From Streptomyces sp. SID12488 (GTDB lineage: Bacteria > Actinomycetota > Actinomycetes > Streptomycetales > Streptomycetaceae), in contig NZ_JAAGLT010000016.1 of assembly GCF_010548275.1 (NCBI RefSeq), positions 140,688-204,687 of the forward strand: a DNA stretch of 64,000 bases, written 5' to 3'. A program made the position numbers and the translations under genes. The notes under the pieces are model-generated. The model did no database searches. It saw nothing but the letters and a program-made list of their open reading frames with translations, and had not been told where the DNA came from. The stretch's first letter is position 1. The number at the start of each line of letters is the position of its first letter. Of this stretch, positions 17,928 through 26,591 are shown piece by piece.

Positions 17928-18325
17928 AGTCCCAGGTTCCTTTTAATCGCCTTGGAAACCTTCGCCATTTCGGCTCCTTGCGATTGCTGGCAGGGTTGGC
18001 AAGCCGCACCATTGATGCCGTCGTTCTTCGCATAAGCTCTTCGCTCTGCGTTTGTCATCGCTGAACCTCCGCCGCGGTAGTAGTGAAGAACCAGCGCCGG
18101 ATCATGTTCAGGAACGGGAGGATTGGCAGTTCCCGTTCTCATCGTCGCGCCGCACTCCGGACACGGCTGGCCTTGCGCCTCAGCTCGTGCCGTGCGTCCG
18201 CCAGGACCATTCGTTTGAGAGCCACCGTAGTGCTTAGCGCGATTGTATGGCTCAGTTGCCGTGACCGGGTTTTCCAGATCCGATGCAACCCCGCTGGAAT
18301 CCACCTCGAACCTGGCGCCACCGCA
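17924..18325 (-). other. C-terminal toxin tip of RHS protein
   Basis: The last 133 residues after the Hint domain. Two Cys pairs (CPEC near the middle, CQPC near the end), EHDPALVLHYYRGGG and a basic end (VSKAIKRNLGL) suggest a small zinc-stabilised fold, perhaps an HNH/endonuclease VII-like nuclease with His/Asp/Glu metal ligands. The exact toxin family is not recognised. It is AT-richer than the RHS body, as expected for an exchangeable tip. Confidence 0.55.
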
Positions 18326-21300
18326 GTTATGGACAAGGACCGGTGCGGCGCCTGCGAGCACATAGTACGTGTGGACGTTACTGACGGTCAGGTCATGTGT
18401 GACCTGGGTCCTGGTGTAGCGGGTGATCGCGGTGATCTGGACGTGGGTGCCAGCGCTCGTCTGGAGCCACTGGCCGGGCTTCAGGGTGCCGCCCTCCACC
18501 CACGTGCCGTCGGTGGGGTCGGTGGCGGGGTCGGTGACCCAGAAGGGGTGGGTGTCGGTGGTCGTCAGCTTCGACGTCGTGCCGTCGGCCGTTTTGACGG
18601 TCAGGACGGTGAAGTCCTTGTCGTCGTAGGTGGTGATGGTGGCCGCGGCGGGCTCGGTGCCCGAGGTTGTCGAAGTCTCGGGGTCGTTGGCGGCCAGTTC
18701 GTCGCCGGTCTTGACGTCCTCGATGTTCTTGGTGGTGCCGTCCGCCATGAGGACCTGGGTGCCGGGCAGGAAGCTGTGGGCGGACGCTTCGCAGGACCCG
18801 CCCGATCCGCTGTCGTCGGCGTCCGTGCTGTCGCCGCCGTCGGCGTGATTGTCCTTGGCCTTCTTCGCTCCGTTGGACTTGGCGCTGGCGGATGCCTTGG
18901 TGTGTTCGGCCTTGCCGGCCGTGCCCTTGGAGCCGGTGCCGGTTTTCTTCTTCGCGGCGGCCTTGGCCGCCAGGGCTTTCTCCTTGGCCTTCTTCAACGC
19001 CTCGGCGGCCTTGCGTTTCGCCTCGGCCTTGGCCCGCTTGACGGCGGCCTTCGCCGCCTTCAGCGAAGCGATCGTCTTACGGGCGACGTCCTTGGCCTTG
19101 TTCAGGGCCTTGATGCCGCTGATGATCCGGCCGACGACCTTGGCGACCTTGTAGGCGAGCTTGAAGACCTTCGTCCAGGGGATGGCGTCCACCAGGAGGG
19201 ACCCGCAGGCCCACAGATCACCCTGGGTGAAGCAGCCCACCACCTCGTCCCAGCCGATGAACTCCTTGAACAGGGCCCATCCATACGTCCGCACGATGTC
19301 CGTGACAGACCCGGACAGGATCTTCTCCTGAGCCGCGATCTGCGCGTCCAAAGCGGCCTCGGCCGCGTCGAAGGTGGAGGCGGTGGAGGTCAGGCCGGTC
19401 GGGTCCGCGTGGGTGACGGGATTGTTGTTGGCGTAGTTGTAGCCGTTCGCCTGGAGCGGATCCGTCAGGTCCAGGACCGGGTCGGCCGAGAGGAAACGGC
19501 CGGTGGACGGGTCGTACTCACGGGCCCCCAGATGGGTCAGACCGGTCGTGTTGTCGTCGGTGCCGCCCACGTAGCCGGTGTGGGAGCGCCAGTTGGAGCT
19601 CTCCGTACGCTCGTTGCCGTACGGATCGAGCCGCGAGAAAACGGTCTGGTTGCCGGTGGTGAGCTTGATCTCGGCCATCGGTGTGCCGTGATGATCGGCG
19701 ACCAGGGCGTACAGGTTCGCCTCACCCGCACCCCGACGCACCACCGTGGGCGCACCCGGCTGGACGTAGGACCGCTCGACATAGTTCACCGCACCCGTGG
19801 AACGCAGCGAGAAGGTCGTGTCGTCCAGGTACAGGGTCCGGTCGTTGGCGGTGGTGGAGATGATCCGGTTGCCGAACGCGTCGTACACGTAGGACGTCTT
19901 GTTCGCCGGGTTCCAGGCCTGGGTCGCGGTGCCGTCGCAGGCGCCCAGCACCAGATCGACGCCGGTGGTGGTGGAGTTGGACGGGGAGACGAGGCACATC
20001 GAGGTGGTCGCGTACTTCAGGGCCCCCGTGGAGGTGACCGTCCACTGCTGGGTGGCTGTGTCGTCGCAGGCCGCGACGACGACCGCGGTACCGGCCGTGA
20101 CAACCTTGCCCGTGGGCTGCACGCACACCCCGGCCACCTGCAGCGGGCCCTTGGTGGCGGTGTCGGTGGTGACCGCGTCCTTGACCCGGAACTGTTCGGC
20201 CTTGCTGCCGTTGCACGGCCACATCTGGATCGCGGTGCCGGCCGTGGTGGACGCCGAGGACAGGTCCATGCACAGGCCCGCGTTCAGCCCCGAGGTGTAG
20301 GCACCCTTACCGGCCGCCCCGAAGCCCGTGACCGTCTGCGCCTTGCCGTCCCAGGTCCAGGTGATGCCCTGCGCGTCCCCACCGATCGTCCGGGACGTGG
20401 TCTGCCCCAGCGCGTCGTACTCCAGGGCGGAGGCCTCGGTCACCTTCGAGCCGCCCGAGTTGGTGTAGGTGGACGTCATCGAGGTCAGGGTGTGCGGCTG
20501 GGCCAGCCCCGAGCCCTTCGTGGCGTCCTCGATGCCGTAGACGTAGGACGTGGTGGAGTCGGCGGCGGTGTTCACCGCCCCGTCCAGGGTGAAGGACACC
20601 TTGGCGTTGTGGGTGTTCAGGGTCTTGCGGTTGCCCAGCTCGTCGTAGGTGTACGACTGCCAGTACCCGGCGTTGTCAGCGGTCACGTTCACCGTGCCGT
20701 CGGTGGCGACCGGCACCGTGCACCCGGTGCGCTGGGTGGTCCAGGCCTCGGTGAGCTGGCCGATACCGTCGTAGGTGAAGCACTGACGGTCCACGACGGC
20801 CGCGTAGGTGTCGGCGGTGGTGGTGATGTTGCCCGACAGGTCGTAGGCGTAGGTACGGGCGTTGACCCGGTTCCCGGTCAGCCCCGAGGTCGCGTCCGAG
20901 GTCGACTCGCGGTCCACCAGGGTCGTCTCGGCCTGGCCGGTCGCCTCGTCGAACAGGTTGGTCGTCCACACCCGTGAGCCCTGCTCGCCGGTGGTGGTGC
21001 GCAGTACCTCCCCGTACACGCTGTAGGAGGTCTGGGAGGTGTACCAGTCGGTGCCCGAGGTGGAGACGGGCAGCCCGTCGGCGTTGTAACGGACGATCAC
21101 CTTCTCCTCGGGCAGGCCGCCCATCGCGGGAGTGGTGTACGAGGCCAGCTGCCCGGACTCGGTGTACGCGTAGCTGGTTTTGTAGGTGGTGGCGAAGCCC
21201 TCTGCCGTCGAGAGCAGCCCCGACGCCACCGCAGGCAGGGTCAGGGTCTTGGACGTCGGGTTGCCGTCCAGGGTGTAGCCGCCGACCGAGGTGGTGTACG

Positions 21301-24300
21301 CCTTGCCGTCGGTGTAGCGGGTGGCTCTGGCCAGTTGGCCCACGCCGTTGGCGACCGTGGAGTCGTCGTACGTGTACGACAGCAGGTCGGTGCCGGTGCT
21401 GTTGTCCTCGATCAGGAGGGGGCGGTCCAGGACGTCGTAGCTGGTCTTGGTGGTGAACCCGGCCTGGTTCTTCGAGGTCGCGACCCGGCCCAGGGTGTCG
21501 TAGGTGAGGGTGGTGGTGCCGGTGTCGGGGTCGGTGGAGGTGTCCGGCTGGCCGATCGCGTTGTAGGTGGTCTTCCAGACGTTCCCGGCGCTGTCGGTGA
21601 CGCCCGTCTGGTCGCTGCGCGCGTCGTAGGTGTAGTCGGTGGACTTGAAGTCGGACGCGGTGAAGGAGTTGGACGCGGCGGCGGACTTCGAGGAGAAGGT
21701 GTCCATCCGGGTGGTGCGGCCCAGGGCGTCCACCCAGGTGCGGGAGGAGGCCGAGCCGGTCGGCTGGACGACGGTCGTGTAGTCCAGGCCGTAGAGGTAG
21801 GTGGTGGTGCGGTTCTGGGACTTCGTACCGTCGGCGTCGGTGGTGCCGTCCTGGACGTACGAGTTGTAGACGGGGGTGATGGTGGTTGTGCGGCCCAGGC
21901 CGTCGTACGTGTACTGGGTGGCGTTGGGGATCGTCGAGGTGGAGGCGGCGGCGAAGACCGAGGTCTCGGGGACGCCGTCGGTGTAGTAGGCGTTGTTGGT
22001 GGAACTGATCTGGCCGTTGCCGTTGTAGAGGGTGTCGGTGATCAGGCGGCCCTTGCCGCCCACCGCCCCGGTCTGCTCCTGCCGTACCCGGCCCAGGCCG
22101 TCGTAGATGACGGTCGTGTCGGTGTAGGTGCCGTCGTCCTTCAGGCCCGAGGTGACCACCGAGACGGGCCTCTTGGGGTCGGTGTTGTAGACGAAGGTCG
22201 CGTTCGGCCTGCCGGTGGACTGCTCGTCCCAGGTCCTCGGGGTCTCACCGTCGTCGCCGACGGGCAGGTCCTCCTCGCACACCGGCCCGTAGGTGGTGTT
22301 CGGGATGGTGCCGGCCTCCCAGCCGGCGCACACCCGGCCCAGCGGGTCGTAGGCGACGTAGGAGATGTTGCCGTTGGCGTCCTTCTCGGTCAGCCCGACC
22401 CCGCGGCCCGGCTCCAGGGTGGAGGTCGAGGACTGGGTCTTGGCGTTGGTCGACGTGACCGAGTACACCTGCCCCTTGTCCGGGACGAAGGTGATGGTGT
22501 CCTGGTTGTCCTGGTAGTCCTTGGACGAGACCACCCGCCCGTAGCCGTCGTAGCCCGTGGTGGAGGCCGGGACGGTGTTCCAGGAGGTGCCGGCCGCTAC
22601 GGGGTCCCACACCTTGGTGACCTGCCCCTTGGTCAGCGTCTGGCCGGTCGAGGCCGCGCTCGCCCCGTCGTAGGCCATCTTCGAGGCCGAGAGCAGGGTC
22701 GACGCGGTCGACGAGGACAGACCGGTCGCGCAGCTCGTCCCGCTCACCGAGATCGTCGAGGAGACCAGGCCGATCAGGTTCAGCGTGGCGTCGTTGACGT
22801 AGGACGTGTAGGTGCAGGACTCGTCGCCGGTCACCGCGAGGTCGCCGTGGGAGACGACCTTGGTGGGCAGGCCGTAGGCGGAGTCGTAGTCGGTCTGGGT
22901 GGAGACCGTGCGCAGGGGGGAGGAGTCGTCACCCTTGCCCGAGGACCTGGTGACCGTCCTGGTGGTGTCGAGGGTGACGCGCCAGGCGTACAGGTCGGGA
23001 TCGTCGGTGATCACACGGCTGGTGTCGGTGTCAGCGACCCCTCGCACGCGGGTCGCGAGGACCGTCGGGTCGTCGGGGATGTTGACCGTCCGCGACACCC
23101 AGTCCGCGGCGGAGGACCCGTCCGCGTACACGATCGCCTCGGCGACCATGCCCGCGTACGGCTCCTTGTCCGCCTTGATGGTCGCTCCGGCGGTGTCCGT
23201 CATGGTGGTGTCGCGCGTCTTCCACACCGCGCTGGTCCCGCTGCCGGAGACGTACAGGTCGTCGCTCATCCCACGGAAGTAGCGGGTGGCGGTCCTGGTG
23301 GCCTTGGAGCCGGTGCGGTCCGAACCGACGGTGACGGTGACCCGGGGATAGCCGCGCCACTGGTCCCAGGTGCGGGTCTTCTTCCGGGTGCCCTCGGCCC
23401 GGTTGTAGGCCCACAGCGCCCCGTCGACCGCGTCGCCGAAGGTCGTGTAGTCGTAGCTGGTGGTCTTGTTGTCGAGGCCGGTCATGTTCGGCATCTCGAC
23501 GACCGTGTCGACCACGTACTTCTGGAACCAGGAGATCTTCTGGTCTGCCAGTTCGGGGTCCGCGTGCCAGTACACCGGATAGCACAGCAGGTGGTTCTCG
23601 TCGGGGTCCGGGAAGCCGGTGCCAGAGGCGCACGCGCCCTTGGGGGTGGAGTAGGTGACCTGGGTCTCGCCGCCGTACTCCGAGACCACCGTGTCGATCC
23701 GCAGCCGGGCGAAGGTCGGGCCCTCGTCGGTGGAGCTGGTGGGTATCCGGTTCGGCAGGAGCTTGCTGTGGAAGGACACCGGGTTCACGGACTCGGTGGA
23801 CCCGTCCACCCCGTATCCCGTCCTGGTGACCGACTCCAGCCACAGGGCGGTGTAGTGCCCGGTCTTGTCCCAGGGGAAGGACTGCTTCAGCGACCACCGG
23901 TCCACCTTGGCCAGGGGCGTGCTGGTCTGCCCCGGCAGGGCGCAGGCGTGCCGGTCGCCGGTGCCGGCCTTCGAGTCGTACGGGGTCAGGGAGGCGCCTC
24001 GGACCCGCTGGGTGCAGGAGGTCACCTGGGTGATCAGCTTGCGGGACCAGAAGGTCGGCGAAGGGGTCGTGCAGTCGCCCGAGTCACCGCAGTACAGGTC
24101 GGCGGGGGTGTCGTACCAGATGTGGTTCTCCGACCAGTTGCCGGAGGTGAAGTGGCCCGAGGCGCACTTGGCCTCGGACTCCAGGCACCGCTCGTCCGCG
24201 GTGAAGGTCATCCGGGCCAGCGGCTCGGCGGTGTAGAGGGTGTCGGAGCGCTGTCCGTAGTCGATGCGCTTGAGGAAGCCGCCGCGCTCGTAGGCGACGG

Positions 24301-26101
24301 GGTTGTCGAAGTCGAAGGCCTTGGCGTAGTGGTTGGTCTCCGACTCCCACCACAAGGACATGGCGTTGCCGTTGACGTCGACGACGTAGTCCAGGTTCCA
24401 CTTCCAGGCCTGGTCCTGGAAGGAGTTCTTGAAGGTGGCGTCGTAGCCGGGCTCTCCGTCGTGGTTGGAGGCGACCGGCACGGTGAACACCGAGTCCGTG
24501 GTGCCCTTCCCTGACGCCCAGCCGGGAAGGTGGTTCAGCCCGTAGTAGTACTGGGTGCCCGCGGTGTCGGTGATGCGCCAGTACTCGCCGTCGTCGTCCC
24601 CGTTGGCCAGCGCGGTGTTCGTCAGCAGCTCGATCTTGGTGTTGTCACCGTTCGCGGTCCGCCACGCCCCGGACTGGTAGACCAGTTCGGTGGTCGTCCC
24701 GTTCAGGGTGAGCGTCGCGTTCTTGGTGCCGTAGCACAGGTCGGCGGACGTCTTGCCCTTGTTGTTGGCTCCCGTGGTCGCGTCCAGCATGCACGAGGTG
24801 TACGTGCGGGTGATGCTGCCCGGGTCCCAGGACCAGCCCTCGCCGATCCCGGACGCCTGGTTGTTCGTCGAGGAGGTCTTGCCGTCCACCGACTGGGAGT
24901 TGTACGAGAAGGCCACGTTCGGCGTCGGACCGTTCGGCACCGCCGGACCGGCCAGCGGATAGGAGTAGCTGAACGCGCCCGAGGAGGATCCCGCCGACCA
25001 CGAACCGGACGCGGGCAACGGGGTCGCGGCGAAGTCACCGCCCGCGCCGGCCCCATCGGAGTTGCCCATCAGCACACCCGAACCCGACGAGCCGCTCGCG
25101 ATGGTGCGGATGCCGGAGTCGGCGCCGTCGTCCGAGGGGGTGGTGTACACGGCGTTGGACACCGACCCCGTACCGGTCGCGTCGGCCGTCGTCGCCGTGG
25201 ACGTGGTGGCGGTGGGGTCGGCCACCAGCGCCTCCACATCCACCGTGACGTGGACCGTCGGCGCGAGGTCCGTGCCCGCCTTCTCGGTGGTGGTGCTCGC
25301 CCCGCTGTCCTCGTCGACGGTCGTGTCGGTGATGGTGGTGGCGACCTCGTCGTACACCACCTCGGTGGGCACCGCGGTGGGCTCCGAACAGCCCTCCACA
25401 TCGGGGGTGGTCAGGAAGCAGGACGGGTACATCCAGAAGTCCAGGCGGTCCATCCACTCCGCGCCGTAGTTCTGCGAGAAGTCCGCGGCGTCCAGCGCGA
25501 TGACGGCCTCGCCCGTCGCGGTGGCCGGCGGCGCGACCTCCAGGACCACGCCCTTCACACCGGCGGCGTCCGCCTGCGCGTCCGAGGCCATCTCCACCGA
25601 CCAGTTGCCCTCAAGGGCTGTCGCCTCCGCGCTGGTCGCGTCCGTCGGCGCGCCGATCTCGACCGGGACCGTGCCGTCCGTGGCGGTGACCTTCACCAGC
25701 TCCCCGGCCTCCAGACCGGTCAGACTGGCCGCGGCCGAACCACCCTCGATGGGTTCGGTGTACAGGGCCTGGAAGTCGTCGACCTCGGTGGAGGTCGCCG
25801 TCTCCAGAGACTCGAGTGAAGTCGTCGCGGTGCTGTCCTCAGCCAGCGCCTCGGCCTCGGGCAGCTCCACCAGGTCCACGCCGGTACGGGCGTCGTCCTT
25901 GGGCGGCAGGGCGTAGGCCACCGGCGAGGCCCCCAGCATCAGCGCCAGGAAGAGACCGGTCACCACCGCCAGCCGGGCCCGCGCACGACGCGCACGCGTC
26001 TTTCTCAACGCCCCGCGCCCACACCAGGAAGCACTGCGCACCGCCGACCCCGCCCTCTCGACCCACGCAATCCCGGAATCCCGAAGCACCCTCGACAGCA
26101 A
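17924..26101 (-). CDS. Giant RHS/YD-repeat polymorphic toxin
   Basis: About 2,725 residues. Order: a long charged N-terminus and signal (LAVVTGLFLALMLGA), an acidic Thr-rich region, an SpvB/RHS N-terminal part (SGAFSYSYPLAGPAVPNGP), many YD repeats (YDGLGRV, YDTLGRVATS, YDALGQTTS), a ricin-like lectin insertion, the RHS core (GLTHLGAREYDPSTGRFLSA and NNPVTHADPTG) near residues 2190-2240, a Lys/Ala-rich stretch, a Hint domain and a 133-residue toxin tip. RHS shells enclose the toxin until release; here the signal peptide implies export by Sec. The toxin kills competing cells by contact or diffusion, as known for the class. The start is uncertain: the TTG at 26101 has no ribosome site and later GTG/TTG codons are possible. 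The stop overlaps the immunity gene. Confidence 0.9.
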   Translation of the reverse strand: MLSRVLRDSGIAWVERAGSAVRSASWCGRGALRKTRARRARARLAVVTGLFLALMLGASPVAYALPPKDDARTGVDLVELPEAEALAEDSTATTSLESLETATSTEVDDFQALYTEPIEGGSAAASLTGLEAGELVKVTATDGTVPVEIGAPTDATSAEATALEGNWSVEMASDAQADAAGVKGVVLEVAPPATATGEAVIALDAADFSQNYGAEWMDRLDFWMYPSCFLTTPDVEGCSEPTAVPTEVVYDEVATTITDTTVDEDSGASTTTEKAGTDLAPTVHVTVDVEALVADPTATTSTATTADATGTGSVSNAVYTTPSDDGADSGIRTIASGSSGSGVLMGNSDGAGAGGDFAATPLPASGSWSAGSSSGAFSYSYPLAGPAVPNGPTPNVAFSYNSQSVDGKTSSTNNQASGIGEGWSWDPGSITRTYTSCMLDATTGANNKGKTSADLCYGTKNATLTLNGTTTELVYQSGAWRTANGDNTKIELLTNTALANGDDDGEYWRITDTAGTQYYYGLNHLPGWASGKGTTDSVFTVPVASNHDGEPGYDATFKNSFQDQAWKWNLDYVVDVNGNAMSLWWESETNHYAKAFDFDNPVAYERGGFLKRIDYGQRSDTLYTAEPLARMTFTADERCLESEAKCASGHFTSGNWSENHIWYDTPADLYCGDSGDCTTPSPTFWSRKLITQVTSCTQRVRGASLTPYDSKAGTGDRHACALPGQTSTPLAKVDRWSLKQSFPWDKTGHYTALWLESVTRTGYGVDGSTESVNPVSFHSKLLPNRIPTSSTDEGPTFARLRIDTVVSEYGGETQVTYSTPKGACASGTGFPDPDENHLLCYPVYWHADPELADQKISWFQKYVVDTVVEMPNMTGLDNKTTSYDYTTFGDAVDGALWAYNRAEGTRKKTRTWDQWRGYPRVTVTVGSDRTGSKATRTATRYFRGMSDDLYVSGSGTSAVWKTRDTTMTDTAGATIKADKEPYAGMVAEAIVYADGSSAADWVSRTVNIPDDPTVLATRVRGVADTDTSRVITDDPDLYAWRVTLDTTRTVTRSSGKGDDSSPLRTVSTQTDYDSAYGLPTKVVSHGDLAVTGDESCTYTSYVNDATLNLIGLVSSTISVSGTSCATGLSSSTASTLLSASKMAYDGASAASTGQTLTKGQVTKVWDPVAAGTSWNTVPASTTGYDGYGRVVSSKDYQDNQDTITFVPDKGQVYSVTSTNAKTQSSTSTLEPGRGVGLTEKDANGNISYVAYDPLGRVCAGWEAGTIPNTTYGPVCEEDLPVGDDGETPRTWDEQSTGRPNATFVYNTDPKRPVSVVTSGLKDDGTYTDTTVIYDGLGRVRQEQTGAVGGKGRLITDTLYNGNGQISSTNNAYYTDGVPETSVFAAASTSTIPNATQYTYDGLGRTTTITPVYNSYVQDGTTDADGTKSQNRTTTYLYGLDYTTVVQPTGSASSRTWVDALGRTTRMDTFSSKSAAASNSFTASDFKSTDYTYDARSDQTGVTDSAGNVWKTTYNAIGQPDTSTDPDTGTTTLTYDTLGRVATSKNQAGFTTKTSYDVLDRPLLIEDNSTGTDLLSYTYDDSTVANGVGQLARATRYTDGKAYTTSVGGYTLDGNPTSKTLTLPAVASGLLSTAEGFATTYKTSYAYTESGQLASYTTPAMGGLPEEKVIVRYNADGLPVSTSGTDWYTSQTSYSVYGEVLRTTTGEQGSRVWTTNLFDEATGQAETTLVDRESTSDATSGLTGNRVNARTYAYDLSGNITTTADTYAAVVDRQCFTYDGIGQLTEAWTTQRTGCTVPVATDGTVNVTADNAGYWQSYTYDELGNRKTLNTHNAKVSFTLDGAVNTAADSTTSYVYGIEDATKGSGLAQPHTLTSMTSTYTNSGGSKVTEASALEYDALGQTTSRTIGGDAQGITWTWDGKAQTVTGFGAAGKGAYTSGLNAGLCMDLSSASTTAGTAIQMWPCNGSKAEQFRVKDAVTTDTATKGPLQVAGVCVQPTGKVVTAGTAVVVAACDDTATQQWTVTSTGALKYATTSMCLVSPSNSTTTGVDLVLGACDGTATQAWNPANKTSYVYDAFGNRIISTTANDRTLYLDDTTFSLRSTGAVNYVERSYVQPGAPTVVRRGAGEANLYALVADHHGTPMAEIKLTTGNQTVFSRLDPYGNERTESSNWRSHTGYVGGTDDNTTGLTHLGAREYDPSTGRFLSADPVLDLTDPLQANGYNYANNNPVTHADPTGLTSTASTFDAAEAALDAQIAAQEKILSGSVTDIVRTYGWALFKEFIGWDEVVGCFTQGDLWACGSLLVDAIPWTKVFKLAYKVAKVVGRIISGIKALNKAKDVARKTIASLKAAKAAVKRAKAEAKRKAAEALKKAKEKALAAKAAAKKKTGTGSKGTAGKAEHTKASASAKSNGAKKAKDNHADGGDSTDADDSGSGGSCEASAHSFLPGTQVLMADGTTKNIEDVKTGDELAANDPETSTTSGTEPAAATITTYDDKDFTVLTVKTADGTTSKLTTTDTHPFWVTDPATDPTDGTWVEGGTLKPGQWLQTSAGTHVQITAITRYTRTQVTHDLTVSNVHTYYVLAGAAPVLVHNCGGARFEVDSSGVASDLENPVTATEPYNRAKHYGGSQTNGPGGRTARAEAQGQPCPECGATMRTGTANPPVPEHDPALVLHYYRGGGSAMTNAERRAYAKNDGINGAACQPCQQSQGAEMAKVSKAIKRNLGL
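18326..18775 (-). other. Hint (pretoxin) self-cleavage domain of RHS protein
   Basis: About 150 residues, from SFLPGTQVLMADGTTKNIED to YYVLAGAAPVLVHN followed by Cys. The block-B-like THPFWV His and the terminal His-Asn are present. The nucleophile position appears to be Ser rather than Cys. Such domains release the toxin tip by autoproteolysis at the Hint/tip border. Confidence 0.8.
19905..20310 (-). other. Ricin-B-like lectin insertion inside YD repeats
   Basis: About 135 residues with three trefoil-like repeats: GLCMDLSSASTTAGTAIQMW then QFRV, GVCVQPTGKVVTAGTAVVVA then QQWTV, MCLVSPSNSTTTGVDLVLG then QAWNP. Each has the Cys pair and QxW/QxF pattern of the beta-trefoil lectin. YD repeats resume right after it (YVYDAFGNRI). 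Confidence 0.8.
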
Positions 26102-26591
26102 GGCGATTGGGCAGGCGGCGTCACAACATTATTGATACGAGCGCGATTTCTACATGCCGCAAGGATCTCCGGTCAATACCCACCGGAATTTATAACGAAT
26201 AGACAACGGAGCAATTGTCGCAGACAAATAAAAAGGACTCGAAAGCACACATGAGGCATCTAACTTCCTGCAAGAAGACAACCCAAGATGGACTATTCAT
26301 TTAGCATAGGAGAGGTAAAATAGGGGCAACTCGACCTGGATATTGACCCGTCTCGCCACGTTACGTCCGATCCCCCACGCGATGCGGCACACACCGACCT
26401 GCCGCGCAAAGCATTTCCCTCTCCCAATTCCGGATGCATAGAATCCGCACAGCATTTGACGCATCTCCGAAGGTCATTCCCGGGAGGGGTGATACTTCCC
26501 CAGCGATCCTCTTGCCCGTGGTGTGTCCGAAAACGGCCAGCGAGGAATTCGGGGCGGCATCAGAGATATGCGTGAGGGGACGGGAAACACC
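26102..26591. promoter_or_regulatory. AT-rich divergent promoter region of toxin island
   Basis: 490 bases between the RHS toxin (minus) and its DNRLRE partner (plus), clearly lower in GC than the rest of the window, with no credible gene. On the minus strand TATAAA at 26195-26190, about 90 bases before the toxin start, is a candidate -10 element. The low GC fits acquisition by transfer or AT-rich silencing targets such as Lsr2 sites. Confidence 0.45.

Noticed and set aside
18326..18775. A splicing intein in the RHS protein
   Set aside because: The position just before a short Cys-rich tip and the lack of a conserved host extein fit a pretoxin Hint domain rather than an intein.
18083..25819. 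Very long plus-strand open frames opposite the RHS gene (for example 18083-20977, 21335-24514, 24530-25819)
   Set aside because: They are Arg/Gly/Val-rich antisense frames of a high-GC gene, with no recognisable domains, and the minus-strand YD repeats and RHS core are unambiguous.
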